Shown piece by piece: positions 37,374 through 46,190 of a stretch of DNA of 64,000 nt. Origin of the DNA: Paenibacillus sp. YYML68. Lineage in GTDB: Bacteria > Bacillota > Bacilli > Paenibacillales > NBRC-103111. The stretch spans positions 4,592,501-4,656,500 of the forward strand of contig NZ_BQYI01000001.1 in assembly GCF_027923405.1 (NCBI RefSeq), written 5' to 3'. Each line of letters starts with the position of its first letter. The first letter of the stretch is position 1. The position numbers and the translations under genes were made by a program. The notes under the pieces are model-generated. The model was given only the letters and a program-made list of their open reading frames with translations, was not told the origin of the DNA and ran no database searches.

Positions 37374-38711
37374 ATGCCGCAACCCGTTCAGGCAGTGACC
37401 ACTTTAATGCATCGAGGAGATAGCCAAAGCAATTTATTACTCTATCAAGCAATGCTTTCTCATAACAGCGGCTTGGAAATAGCATTTGATTCGAATAAGG
37501 CTAATGAGAAGCTACGGGAAGCACTAGTTCACGAGGGACGCTTGAAGGATCCGTTCGACCCGCTACACTTGTTTCAAAAAACGACTAGTGAGAGCATCGT
37601 CCCTTTCCTGCCTTTACACCGTCTTTCCAATGAAGAAGAGAAGAAGGCTTGTATGACTGCATTCGCGCAAGTATTGGAATCCGGTCTCTACACCTCAGGC
37701 CCCTTCACGGAAAAGCTAGAGCGCGAGTTCTCCTCCTTCCTGCAGCAGAAGCACGTCTTGCTTTGCAGCAGCGGCACTGACGCCATGATTGTCGCTTTGC
37801 TGGCACTAGGCATTGGGCCAGGAGATGAAGTGATCATGCCCGCCAACAGCTTCGCTGCTACCGAGAACGCTGTCCTTGCCTGCGGAGCGATTCCTGTCTT
37901 CTGCGACTCTACTGCTCATGATTACTTGATTGATGCAGCTAAGATCGAACCCCTCGTCACAGCCCGCACCAAGGCGATACTTCCTGTACATTTGTATGGT
38001 CGTATGTCTGACATGAAACAGCTTCGAGCCGTAGCTGACACCTTCGGTCTCTTTCTTATTGAGGATGGATGTCAAGCGATTGGTGCAACTGATTTAGGCA
38101 AATATGGAGACATCGCTGTAATTAGCCTGAATCCATTCAAGAATATGGGTGTATGCGGCAAAGCTGGCGGTCTGATGACCAATAAGGATGAGCTTGCAGA
38201 ACGCTGCAGCCGCTTCAGCTACCACGGGTTTGTCAAGGGACAAAAAAATGTGAAGCAGGAATCGTTCGGTTATAACTCGAGGATCGATAATACGCAATCG
38301 GCTATTGGCCTAGCCAAGCTTCCGTTCCTTTCTCTAAACAACTTCAAAAGAATGGTGCTTGCTTCACGTTATATCAGCCTCTTAAGACCACTTCAGGAAT
38401 CCGGTCGCATTTCGTTACCTGATTTGACAGGAGATCACGTGTGGCACCTATTTTCCATTCAAATCCACTCCATGTTCGATCGCGATGAGGTCAGACGCAG
38501 ACTGCATTCGGAATTTCAAGTTGAAACCGATGTCTACTACACCGTGCTGAGTCATCTTCAGCAGACACCACTGCGTGACACGCACTTCAAGCATTGTTCG
38601 CTTCCGAATACCGAAACCTTGCACAAGAGGCTATTGAATCTCCCACTCCACCCCAATATGACGTTGGACGAGCAGGATCGGGTTGTGGAGGGTTTGCATG
38701 CAGTCCTCTAA
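37374..38711 (+). CDS. ntdA: 3-oxo-glucose-6-phosphate:glutamate aminotransferase (NtdA-like)
   Basis: A protein of about 445 residues of the DegT/DnrJ/EryC1 PLP aminotransferase family. It carries SSGTDAMIVALLALGIGPGD, VIMPANSFAATENAVLA, EDGCQAIGATDLGKYGDI and the Schiff-base lysine in ISLNPFKNMGVCGKAGG. Both sequence pattern and length closely resemble B. subtilis NtdA, which aminates 3-oxo-glucose-6-phosphate to kanosamine-6-phosphate. The ATG at 37374 follows AAGGAGG. An in-frame extension to 37137 has no ribosome site and no family similarity. It is the first enzyme gene of the operon and overlaps ntdB by 14 bp. Confidence 0.93.
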   Translation: MPQPVQAVTTLMHRGDSQSNLLLYQAMLSHNSGLEIAFDSNKANEKLREALVHEGRLKDPFDPLHLFQKTTSESIVPFLPLHRLSNEEEKKACMTAFAQVLESGLYTSGPFTEKLEREFSSFLQQKHVLLCSSGTDAMIVALLALGIGPGDEVIMPANSFAATENAVLACGAIPVFCDSTAHDYLIDAAKIEPLVTARTKAILPVHLYGRMSDMKQLRAVADTFGLFLIEDGCQAIGATDLGKYGDIAVISLNPFKNMGVCGKAGGLMTNKDELAERCSRFSYHGFVKGQKNVKQESFGYNSRIDNTQSAIGLAKLPFLSLNNFKRMVLASRYISLLRPLQESGRISLPDLTGDHVWHLFSIQIHSMFDRDEVRRRLHSEFQVETDVYYTVLSHLQQTPLRDTHFKHCSLPNTETLHKRLLNLPLHPNMTLDEQDRVVEGLHAVL

Positions 38712-39549
38712 CTCCACTTTTCTACACTTGCCACTCGTTCCTAATCCTGAACATGTTATCTTTTCTGACTTTGACGAAACGTACTTGGCACATAGTGGGG
38801 ATGCAGCGTATGTTGCGGGCTTGCGCCTACTGGAGCAGTTTCTTCTGGAGCACGCATCAGATAAACGGCTCTTAGTCGGCTGGGTGACCGGCAGCAGCCT
38901 GTCCTCCGTCCTCGACAAAGCTGCCAGGCACGGCCTGAACGTGCTGCCACACTTTATTGCCAGCGGGCTCGGTACGGAGATTACGTATTTCAGCAATGGC
39001 CGTAGCTCCAAAGATACCGAATGGGAGCTACGGCTGCTTGAAAGCGGCTATTCGCAGGACAAAGTAAGCGAGCTCGTCGAGTCATTGAACCGCCAAGGCG
39101 TTGTTCTCATACCGCAAAGCACGCAAGGAGCATCTAATTTGAAAGATAGCTACTATTATCGGGAAACCGGAGTTGCTGATGACGACACGCTCTCCCTAGA
39201 TCAAATTCGAGAATACTGTTCACAGAACGGGATTGGCGTCAACATCAGCAAATGCAATCCATTGGCAGGTGACCCTGAGGACTGTTACGACATTGACTTC
39301 ATCCCAATAAACTCAGGCAAAAAACATATTGTCGCCTACATGTTGAACAAAACAGCAGTATCATCCGAGCATGCATTCGCCTTTGGGGACAGCGGAAACG
39401 ATCTGGACATGCTTCAATCGGTTAAATACGGATATCTGGTCGGTAATGCGACCGATGAGGCACGTTCCAAGTTTCCTTCTATAGCGAATCATGCATATGC
39501 GGAAGCCATCCATACTGTATTGGTAGAACAATTATTGACCCTTAAATAA
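38698..39549 (+). CDS. ntdB: Kanosamine-6-phosphate phosphatase (NtdB-like)
   Basis: A protein of about 283 residues of the HAD type with a C2 cap: motif I IFSDFDETYLAH, motif II VGWVTGSS, and motif IV AFAFGDSGNDLDML. CNPLAGDPEDCYDIDFIPI and HFIASGLGTEITYFS match B. subtilis NtdB closely. It removes phosphate to release kanosamine. The ATG at 38698 has GGAGGG just upstream, inside the end of ntdA. The overlap indicates coupled translation. Confidence 0.92.
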   Translation: MQSSNSTFLHLPLVPNPEHVIFSDFDETYLAHSGDAAYVAGLRLLEQFLLEHASDKRLLVGWVTGSSLSSVLDKAARHGLNVLPHFIASGLGTEITYFSNGRSSKDTEWELRLLESGYSQDKVSELVESLNRQGVVLIPQSTQGASNLKDSYYYRETGVADDDTLSLDQIREYCSQNGIGVNISKCNPLAGDPEDCYDIDFIPINSGKKHIVAYMLNKTAVSSEHAFAFGDSGNDLDMLQSVKYGYLVGNATDEARSKFPSIANHAYAEAIHTVLVEQLLTLK

Positions 39550-39575
39550 AGATAAACGGATCGGAGTGAACCATA

Positions 39576-40646
39576 ATGAAAATTGGAATTATCGGTACAG
39601 GCGGAATAGCCAAAGCTCACATTCGAGCGCTGGGCAAGCTTCATGCCCTTCAACTTACAGGTGTCTATGATATTAACCTCGAATCTGCACAGAAGGTTGC
39701 TAGCGAAAACGGCTGCACCGTATTCGCTACACCCGAGCAATTAATTGAAGCTGTGGACGGTGTGATCATCGCTTCACCTAACTTCATGCATCAGGAGCAA
39801 TCGCTCCTTGTTCTCCAAGCGAATAAACACGTCTTATGCGAAAAACCGATGGCCGTCAGCTTAGATGAAGCACGCACCATGTCCGAGCTAGCCAAGCAAT
39901 GCTCAGCTTCCGCTTGTGTCGGCTTTAACTACAGATACCTCCCCATCATTCGCGAAATTAAGCGGTTGCTTGACAACGGGGAGATCGGTGAACTGCTTGC
40001 TGTTAAGCTGGGCTTTCAGAAGAGCAGCGCACTAACCAAAACCTCCTTTACATGGCGGGATGACTCCACAAGTAAAATGACCAGTGGAGCACTAGGCGAT
40101 CTGGGCGTTCATCTAATCGATATGTTGTGGTTCTTACTTCAAGGAGAAATCCATGAAGCCGACTTAAAGACAATAATGAAAACAAACGTTCCTATCAGAG
40201 AAAATAAAACGATCCACGTCGACGATTATTCTGCCGTGTACGGTAAGCTTAAGTCAGGTACCTACGTTGAACTCATCGCTTCCAAATCGTCGACGCAGGA
40301 GGAAACCGGGGTTTATCTGAATCTGATTGGCACTAAGCAGGAGCTCCGTTATGAGTCCGCTTGGAAACGTACCTATAAAATAAAACAAGGCATCGAATGG
40401 GTAGAGCACTCGTATGACGCGCCCCAGACACTGACCGACCCTCCCAATGAAATATTTGGTTGGTCGGATTCGTTCATCCATCAGCTGCAGGATTGGCAGC
40501 TTAAGGCCACAAGAACCCCTGCCCATCACAACGTCTGCATTGCAGACTTCCGAGATGGTCTCCGTTCCCAAGAAACACTAGATATGTTTATTCGTAATCG
40601 GGTTCAGCCCAAGAAGGAAGAGCTTCGGCATGTCGTCTTAACCTAG
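39576..40646 (+). CDS. ntdC: Glucose-6-phosphate 3-dehydrogenase (NtdC-like)
   Basis: A protein of 356 residues of the Gfo/Idh/MocA family. The Rossmann motif is IGIIGTGGIAKAHIRAL. The catalytic region is HVLCEKPMA, and FTWRDDSTSKMTSGALGDLG plus VHLIDMLWFLL follow. It oxidises the 3-hydroxyl of glucose-6-phosphate with NAD, the first step to kanosamine in B. subtilis. It starts 26 bp after ntdB behind GGAGTGAACC. Its neighbours NtdA and NtdB make the assignment firm. Confidence 0.92.
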   Translation: MKIGIIGTGGIAKAHIRALGKLHALQLTGVYDINLESAQKVASENGCTVFATPEQLIEAVDGVIIASPNFMHQEQSLLVLQANKHVLCEKPMAVSLDEARTMSELAKQCSASACVGFNYRYLPIIREIKRLLDNGEIGELLAVKLGFQKSSALTKTSFTWRDDSTSKMTSGALGDLGVHLIDMLWFLLQGEIHEADLKTIMKTNVPIRENKTIHVDDYSAVYGKLKSGTYVELIASKSSTQEETGVYLNLIGTKQELRYESAWKRTYKIKQGIEWVEHSYDAPQTLTDPPNEIFGWSDSFIHQLQDWQLKATRTPAHHNVCIADFRDGLRSQETLDMFIRNRVQPKKEELRHVVLT

Positions 40647-40668
40647 CCGAACTATAGGATGATAAGTG

Positions 40669-42033
40669 ATGGAGCAGGAGCGTAAGGAGCAATCGGTTCA
40701 AGACAAAAGTATCTTTGCATTGACATGGCCCATATATATAGACCATATGCTTGGTTATTTCGTCGGCTTTGTCGATGTATTTCTATTAAGTCAAATTTCT
40801 GACCATGCATCTGCAGCTGTCGGTGCCGTTAACGTTATTGTACTATTTGTAATCATGCTGCTCGGTGCGCTGGGGATCGGTGGGGGGGTTATTTATTCCC
40901 AATACTTAGGTGCGAACAAGCAAGACGCCGTTCGACGACTCTACGCATCCGCCTTTGTGTTGAATATGGCAGTCGGCATCGTGACCAGCTTGATCCTCGT
41001 GCTGCTGTCGGACTCTCTCGCATCTTGGATTGGGCTGAACGGAGTGCTGCACGAGTACGGAAAGACGTACTTGGCTATCGTAGGCGGCGGGACCTTCTTC
41101 TATGCAGGCACGACCTTCTTTTGGGGAATAATGTCTGCTAACGGTTATACTCATTATACGATGTATGTGGCTGTAGCCACGAATGTAATCAATATTATAG
41201 GTGTGTACGCACTCACCTTCGGCTATTTCGGACTACCCAAGCTAGGCATCATAGGTATTGCGCTAGCTACCGTTATTGCCCGCATCGTCGGATTTCTGTA
41301 TTCTTGGTGGCTCGTCCGATATAAGCTGAAGATCCAATTCATTTGGGCTAAAGACGGATTTCTGACCAACACGAAGGTGATGATCCGGACCGTATTTGCC
41401 ATTACGTTGGAGCCGGTATTCTGGTATGGCGCACAGCTCGTTGCCACCGCAATTATCGCTTCCATCGGCCCAGATGAGCTCGCAGCTCGAACCTATACGG
41501 TAACAGTTACCAGCTTCGTTAGCTTGTTCTGCTATTCAGTCTCTCAAGGTACGCAAATCTTAATCAGTCATCTTGTCGGTGCAATGAGAACGGATCAGGT
41601 CAAACGCCAGTTTCGCCAAAGCCTGCTAATAGGAACAGGCGTTCCTATTATTATGCTAACATTGATTTACGCCATGTCCGAGTCGATTATCGGCGTATTC
41701 ACTAAAAACCAAGACATCATTGCTATATCGACGATGCTTCTCTTACTAGCTTTCGTTAACGAGCCGGGATCGGGCTTTAATCAAGTAACAGGCAGCGCAC
41801 TACGGGCAGCAGGACACGTCAACTACCCTACGGTAATCGGAGGAATTTTCATGTGGGGCATGTTCATTCCTATGGCGTATATTCTTGCAATACCATTAGG
41901 CCTTGGAGTTGTTGGCGTGTTTATTAGCATGGCATTTGATGAGCTTGTCAGAGGGCTCCTTCTGTACCGCAAGTGGTCGCATGTTATTAGAAGTCCCCTT
42001 CAGCTTAAGCTGGAGAGCACACTAGCTCATTAA
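40669..42033 (+). CDS. MATE-family efflux transporter
   Basis: A membrane protein of about 454 residues with 12 hydrophobic segments in two halves. It begins SIFALTWPIYIDHMLGYFVG and includes GALGIGGGVIYSQYLGANKQ, typical of the MATE fold. Such exporters use sodium or proton gradients to extrude drugs or metabolites. It is the fourth gene of the ntd operon, 22 bp after ntdC, so export of kanosamine or a derivative, or self-protection, is a reasonable inference. The ATG at 40669 is preferred over a GTG one codon earlier. Confidence 0.9.
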   Translation: MEQERKEQSVQDKSIFALTWPIYIDHMLGYFVGFVDVFLLSQISDHASAAVGAVNVIVLFVIMLLGALGIGGGVIYSQYLGANKQDAVRRLYASAFVLNMAVGIVTSLILVLLSDSLASWIGLNGVLHEYGKTYLAIVGGGTFFYAGTTFFWGIMSANGYTHYTMYVAVATNVINIIGVYALTFGYFGLPKLGIIGIALATVIARIVGFLYSWWLVRYKLKIQFIWAKDGFLTNTKVMIRTVFAITLEPVFWYGAQLVATAIIASIGPDELAARTYTVTVTSFVSLFCYSVSQGTQILISHLVGAMRTDQVKRQFRQSLLIGTGVPIIMLTLIYAMSESIIGVFTKNQDIIAISTMLLLLAFVNEPGSGFNQVTGSALRAAGHVNYPTVIGGIFMWGMFIPMAYILAIPLGLGVVGVFISMAFDELVRGLLLYRKWSHVIRSPLQLKLESTLAH

Positions 42034-42078
42034 TAAACCCCAGTGTGGCGTGTACCCTTTATCTTGATTGTTACATTT

Positions 42079-42111
42079 GGAGGCAGGGGCGTGAGGATCG
42101 CCCCTGCCTCC
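42079..42111 (+). terminator. Strong hairpin after the MATE gene
   Basis: GGAGGCAGGGGCG (42079-42091) and its complement (42099-42111) form a perfect 13-bp stem with a 7-base loop. No T run follows, so termination is likely but not certain. Confidence 0.6.
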
Positions 42112-42186
42112 AACAACTAGGAATCCATTTTTGGCGGCTCCGCTTGGGAATTATAGAGTAGCTATTATCGGCTTATGTACTTGAGC

Positions 42187-42492
42187 CTATTCATGATCCT
42201 GCTTCGGATCACTTGAAGCTGTGCTTTGGTTAAACCTGCTCGTCCTCAATGCGTTGAATTGGAGCTGAAGCTGCTGTGACTGCTCTGCAAGCTTGTAGTT
42301 CAGCTCCTTCAACCACATCTTGTCGCCCGCAATCGTAGCTGCGGTGATACAGTTATGAAGCTCTACAAGCTTTCCTACGAAATTCGCATTGGCCTGCAAA
42401 CATAACGAGAGCTCCTGCTGCTCCTCATCTGTTAACTCTCTGGTCTGATGATAAGTCCACAATTCTGCCATTCGATAATGGAAAGGAAGCAT
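42187..42492 (-). CDS. Small helical protein (DUF7667-like)
   Basis: A protein of about 101 residues, starting MLPFHYRMAELWTYH, then ELTDEEQQELSLCLQANANF and MWLKELNYKLAEQSQQLQLQ. It is helical, with no signal peptide. I recall a Paenibacillus family (DUF7667) with the same pattern of an N-terminal helix, EEQ-EL-CL-AN motif and a longer helix, but this was not checked. A GGGGAGAG site precedes the chosen ATG. Its function is unknown. Confidence 0.65.
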   Translation of the reverse strand: MLPFHYRMAELWTYHQTRELTDEEQQELSLCLQANANFVGKLVELHNCITAATIAGDKMWLKELNYKLAEQSQQLQLQFNALRTSRFNQSTASSDPKQDHE

Positions 42493-42566
42493 GTCATCAC
42501 TCTCCCCGATAAAATTGTTACTCTTACCATTGTTGACCAATCATGCAGCTTTTAGTATGAGCAGTA

Positions 42567-43643
42567 TTAAATAAAACGTACACAAGCCGGGTTCGGAACT
42601 TCTATTGAATAACCCGTTGGCTCTAACGTCCCTTTTTGTGCATCCACGCGGAACGTTACGAGGCTGCCGCTCTTTTGATTCGCTGCGACCAGCAGCTTAA
42701 CATCCGGTGAGATCGCGAAGTGACGCGGACCGTCGCCGAGCGTGGAAGCATGCTGCACAACGGTCAGCCTGCCGCTCATCACGTCAATGTCGCAGACGAC
42801 GATACTGTTATGCCCGCGATTAGACGCATACAGGTAGCGGCCGTTCGGATGCACCTCAATATGTGCAGCTATATTCATCCCGTTATAATCTTCAGGCAGC
42901 GAAGGCACGTTCTCGATGAGCGTCCATTCGCCGCTCTCCTTCTCGTAGCTGTACACGCCAATCGTGTTATCCAGCTCATTCATCACATAAACGAACGGGC
43001 GCTGCGGATGGAAGGCCAGATGACGCGGACCTGCCCCCGCCTTCGACTTCACCGACTGCTGCTTCACGAGCCGCGGACGACTGTCCTCAAGCTCCAGCCT
43101 GTAGCGTACGATCTCATCGGTCCCGAGGTCCGTGACGAACACGTGCCCGTCCCGCTCCAGCACGCAATGAGCATGCGGCGCCTCCTGTCGCTCCGTAATA
43201 CTGCGCCCTTCATGACGCTGCACATCGCTCAGCGGCCCAAGGCAGCCATCCTCTAGCACCGGATATACCGACACACTTCCGCTCATATAGTTCGCAGCCA
43301 GCAGCACCTTCCCGTTCGCGGCCAGCGTCACATAGCACGGCGATGCCCCTTCTGTCGAGGCGGTCTGCAGCAGCTTCAGCGCACCCGACGACTCGTCCAA
43401 GGCGAACACCGAGACACTTCCGCCAACGGAAGGGTGATGTGCAGCTTGAAGCTCGATCACACCGTACAGCCTGTCCCGTCTTTGGCCGCGAATGAGGAAC
43501 GAGGGCTGCTCCGTCTCCCCGTTAGCCGACCTATACTCAAGCGCACCGGTCTCCTCATTCAAGACGAGCGTGAAGATCGAATCGGCTCCCCCATTCTCAT
43601 ACGTACCAACGTATAGGAAGCACTCCTTGTCCGTCTCAGGCAT
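42567..43643 (-). CDS. Lactonase family beta-propeller protein (Pgl/YkgB-like)
   Basis: A protein of 358 residues, a seven-bladed propeller of the 6-phosphogluconolactonase class: FLYVGTYENGGADSIFTLVL at the start, then repeated blade motifs such as LLAANYMSGSVSVYPV, GPRHLAFHPQRPFVYVMNEL and HPNGRYLYASNRGHNSIV. It may hydrolyse 6-phosphogluconolactone or another sugar lactone. It is a single gene with GGAGAGA upstream and points the same way as the DUF7667-like gene. Confidence 0.9.
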   Translation of the reverse strand: MPETDKECFLYVGTYENGGADSIFTLVLNEETGALEYRSANGETEQPSFLIRGQRRDRLYGVIELQAAHHPSVGGSVSVFALDESSGALKLLQTASTEGASPCYVTLAANGKVLLAANYMSGSVSVYPVLEDGCLGPLSDVQRHEGRSITERQEAPHAHCVLERDGHVFVTDLGTDEIVRYRLELEDSRPRLVKQQSVKSKAGAGPRHLAFHPQRPFVYVMNELDNTIGVYSYEKESGEWTLIENVPSLPEDYNGMNIAAHIEVHPNGRYLYASNRGHNSIVVCDIDVMSGRLTVVQHASTLGDGPRHFAISPDVKLLVAANQKSGSLVTFRVDAQKGTLEPTGYSIEVPNPACVRFI

Positions 43644-43733
43644 ACGTGCATCTCTCCATTTCCATACGAATCGTTATCGTTCTATTCGCCACCGAGCGAT
43701 CAATCTCCTGTTTATTCCAGTTAAAAATTCGCT

Positions 43734-44219
43734 TTACTCTGCAGATTCGAGCTCACGCACCGCCTCCAGCACCTGCTCGACATGCCCCTTCACCCGAATG
43801 TTCCGCCACTCGCGAACGAGCCGTCCTTGCCTGTCTATGAGAAACGTCGACCTCACGATGCCCATATACTCTCGGCCGTACAGCTTCTTGAGCGCCCATA
43901 CGCCGTACGCTTTCGCCGCTTCGTACTCCGGGTCGGACAGCAGCGTGAACGGCAGCTCATATTTCCCCGCGAACCGCTCGTGTGAGCGTACCGGGTCCGG
44001 GCTAATGCCGAGCACGACCGTCCCCTTGTCCGCGAACTCACCGTGGTAGTCCCGGAATTGACAAGCCTCCTCCGTGCAGGCTGGGGTCATGTTTTTCGGA
44101 TAAAAATAGATGACGACGTTGCGTCCCACATAATCTTGTAGAGAGACAGGCTCCCCGTTGCCTGCCATTAATGTAAACGTAGGCGCAGGCTGGCCTAGCA
44201 TCAGCTGTTGCTCTGTCAT
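43734..44219 (-). CDS. bcp: Thiol peroxidase of the Bcp/AhpC-TSA type
   Basis: A protein of about 161 residues. The thioredoxin fold carries the peroxidatic cysteine in YPKNMTPACTEEACQFRD, five residues before a possible resolving cysteine, the Bcp pattern. It reduces hydroperoxides with a thiol donor. The ATG at 44219 follows GAGGAGGAATGAAGTA; a longer frame upstream lacks conserved sequence. It stands alone. Confidence 0.94.
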   Translation of the reverse strand: MTEQQLMLGQPAPTFTLMAGNGEPVSLQDYVGRNVVIYFYPKNMTPACTEEACQFRDYHGEFADKGTVVLGISPDPVRSHERFAGKYELPFTLLSDPEYEAAKAYGVWALKKLYGREYMGIVRSTFLIDRQGRLVREWRNIRVKGHVEQVLEAVRELESAE

Positions 44220-44273
44220 TACTTCATTCCTCCTCGATGATGACTGAATGGTATAAGTGCATCCAAAAATAGT

Positions 44274-44308
44274 AAAAACCCACCCCGAGGTTAGCGCCAC
44301 AGGTGGGT
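44274..44308 (-). terminator. Terminator downstream of the small membrane protein
   Basis: On the minus strand ACCCACC and GGTGGGT flank a 17-base loop and are followed by TTTTACT. The stem is short, so the assignment is moderate. Confidence 0.6.
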
Positions 44309-44318
44309 ACTTATTACA

Positions 44319-44579
44319 CTAATCATCACACATACAGCCCGGCTCACCAATAATCTGAGTTCCATCGAAACTCACAAAGATATTATACGTCTTGTCGCTA
44401 TTACTCTTGCCGATCCGAACAGTCCATGTGCCGTAGAAGGAGACATCCTTCACTTCCCACTCTTTATAGCTCTTCATGACCGTAGCTACCGCCGCTTGTC
44501 TATGGATGTAGTATCCGTAGAGTAGTACGGACATAGCGGTGGTGAGGACAACAAGTATAATGAGTCGTCGCGATCTCAA
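44319..44579 (-). CDS. Small membrane-anchored protein of unknown function
   Basis: A protein of 86 residues. The N-terminal helix (LIILVVLTTAMSVLLYGYYI) would anchor a short extracytoplasmic domain ending GEPGCMCDD. A TTG start follows GGGGTGA by 7 bp. It begins 27 bp after the end of the ABC-2 permease operon on the same strand and could be its last gene. I recognise no family. Confidence 0.55.
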   Translation of the reverse strand: MRSRRLIILVVLTTAMSVLLYGYYIHRQAAVATVMKSYKEWEVKDVSFYGTWTVRIGKSNSDKTYNIFVSFDGTQIIGEPGCMCDD

Positions 44580-44605
44580 CTAAGTGTCACCCCCTACCTC
44601 TTCAC

Positions 44606-45391
44606 CTACGACCCTGCCCCCCGATACCGCTTCACCCCGTAATTCCACACCAACATCCCCAGCGTGAAGAACACAAGCCCCACGACCGGCGTCAGCAGCG
44701 CGAAGCTGCCCCAGTTGTCCCGGTCAAGGAAGTAGGCCGACGGGTAGAAGCCGACGAAGCCGAACGGCAGCACCCACGTCAGCGTGAAGCGCAGCACCTG
44801 GTTGTAGATCGTCATCGGGTAGCGGCCGTAGTTCTGGATGTTCCACAGCATCGCCGTAATACCGGTCGGTGCATCGGAGAAGAACGACAGCGCGGTGAAA
44901 GAGATATATACACCGCCATAGATCAGCATGGAGCCGAGCACGAGCAAGAGCAGGACAAGCAGATCGTACCAGACGAGCTCAAGGCCGAGCTGCGACCATG
45001 AGTAGCCCATCACGATGAGCCCGACGAGCGAGCTGAACAGCGAGGACGGCGACATATTTTCCAGCATGAGCTGAATGAGATTGTGTGCCGGTCGCGTCAG
45101 GATGCGGTCCATCTCGCCCTTCACGATATAACGCTCACTGAAGTTCCATAAGCTGAAGAAAGTTATAAACAAGCCGTACGGCACCATAAAGTAGCCGTAG
45201 ATGAACAGCACCTCATGCTCGTTCCAATCCCCGAGCGTCTGGGTATGTCCGAATACGACGAGGATGAAGAACAGGTTGAAGCCGTTGAACAGCAGATCGC
45301 TCAGCACCTCGATCCAGAAGTCGGAGCGATAGGTGAGGCGGGTTTTCATGTAATTTTTCAAATAATCGATCACTAAGCCTGCATAGAACAT
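44606..45391 (-). CDS. ABC-2 family transporter permease (DUF990-like), second subunit
   Basis: A protein of 261 residues with six hydrophobic segments (FFLVVFGHTQTLGDW is preceded by FNLFFILVV; later VGLIVMGYSWSQLGL). It carries EHEVLFIYGYFMVPYGLF, typical of the COG3694 permease. With the next two genes it forms a three-part exporter of the type tied to drug or viologen resistance. It is 4 bp downstream of the other permease. Confidence 0.85.
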   Translation of the reverse strand: MFYAGLVIDYLKNYMKTRLTYRSDFWIEVLSDLLFNGFNLFFILVVFGHTQTLGDWNEHEVLFIYGYFMVPYGLFITFFSLWNFSERYIVKGEMDRILTRPAHNLIQLMLENMSPSSLFSSLVGLIVMGYSWSQLGLELVWYDLLVLLLLVLGSMLIYGGVYISFTALSFFSDAPTGITAMLWNIQNYGRYPMTIYNQVLRFTLTWVLPFGFVGFYPSAYFLDRDNWGSFALLTPVVGLVFFTLGMLVWNYGVKRYRGAGS

Positions 45392-45395
45392 ATGT

Positions 45396-46190
45396 TCACC
45401 CTCCCTGCACGAACAGACGCGACCTGGCGCTGCGCCACAGCAGGACGAGCGGTAGCAGCAGCAGAACGAACCAGAGCAGCTGCACGAGCAACCCGTCGTA
45501 GACCGCCCCCTCCGGCACCGCGCCTGTGAACACCTTGCCCGGCAAATATGTAATCGCCTGGAACGGCAGCAGCTTCAGCACCGACTCCGCCCAGCCTGGG
45601 AAGAACGACATCGGTATGACGAGTCCGGAGAACAGGTCGACCGCAACCCGCTTCAGCCGCATCAGCCCCTCGTTATTTTCCAGGAAGAACGCGCATAGTC
45701 CAGTAATGATGTTAATCTGCGAATTGATCAGGAAGCTGAAGAACAGCATGACGAGGAATACTGCCCATAGCTTCGGGTCGGTCGGCAGCTCGATGCGGAA
45801 CAGCAGCCAGACGATGACCATACCCGGCGTCGAGAACAGGACGAGGCGGAACAGACCTTCGCCGAGTCCCTGCATCATCTTCACCACGATATAGTTGTAC
45901 GGTCGGATGAACTGGATCGCCACGCTGCCATCCTTGATCTCATTGGCTATCTCGCGATCCAGATTGTTGAAGTAGAACGCCCGCGCCATCCAGCCGACCG
46001 CCACGTACGTCGTCATCTGGGTGAGCGTCAAGCCGCCGAGCAGCTCCTTCGAGCCATAGATCGCCTTCCATAGGAAGTAATACGCTCCAATATTCAACGC
46101 ATAGATGATGATCCCGCTGTAATAATTGACCCGGTACGCCAGCATCATCAGGAAGCGGATGCGAATAATCTCGAGATAAGCGCTAGACAT
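45396..46190 (-). CDS. ABC-2 family transporter permease (DUF990-like), first subunit
   Basis: A protein of 264 residues with about six helices, including AYRVNYYSGIIIYALNIGAY, MTTYVAVGWMARAFYF and the motif NNLDREIANEIKDGSVAIQF, characteristic of COG4587. It overlaps the ATPase gene by 8 bp. It forms a heteromeric channel with the second permease. Confidence 0.88.
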   Translation of the reverse strand: MSSAYLEIIRIRFLMMLAYRVNYYSGIIIYALNIGAYYFLWKAIYGSKELLGGLTLTQMTTYVAVGWMARAFYFNNLDREIANEIKDGSVAIQFIRPYNYIVVKMMQGLGEGLFRLVLFSTPGMVIVWLLFRIELPTDPKLWAVFLVMLFFSFLINSQINIITGLCAFFLENNEGLMRLKRVAVDLFSGLVIPMSFFPGWAESVLKLLPFQAITYLPGKVFTGAVPEGAVYDGLLVQLLWFVLLLLPLVLLWRSARSRLFVQGG

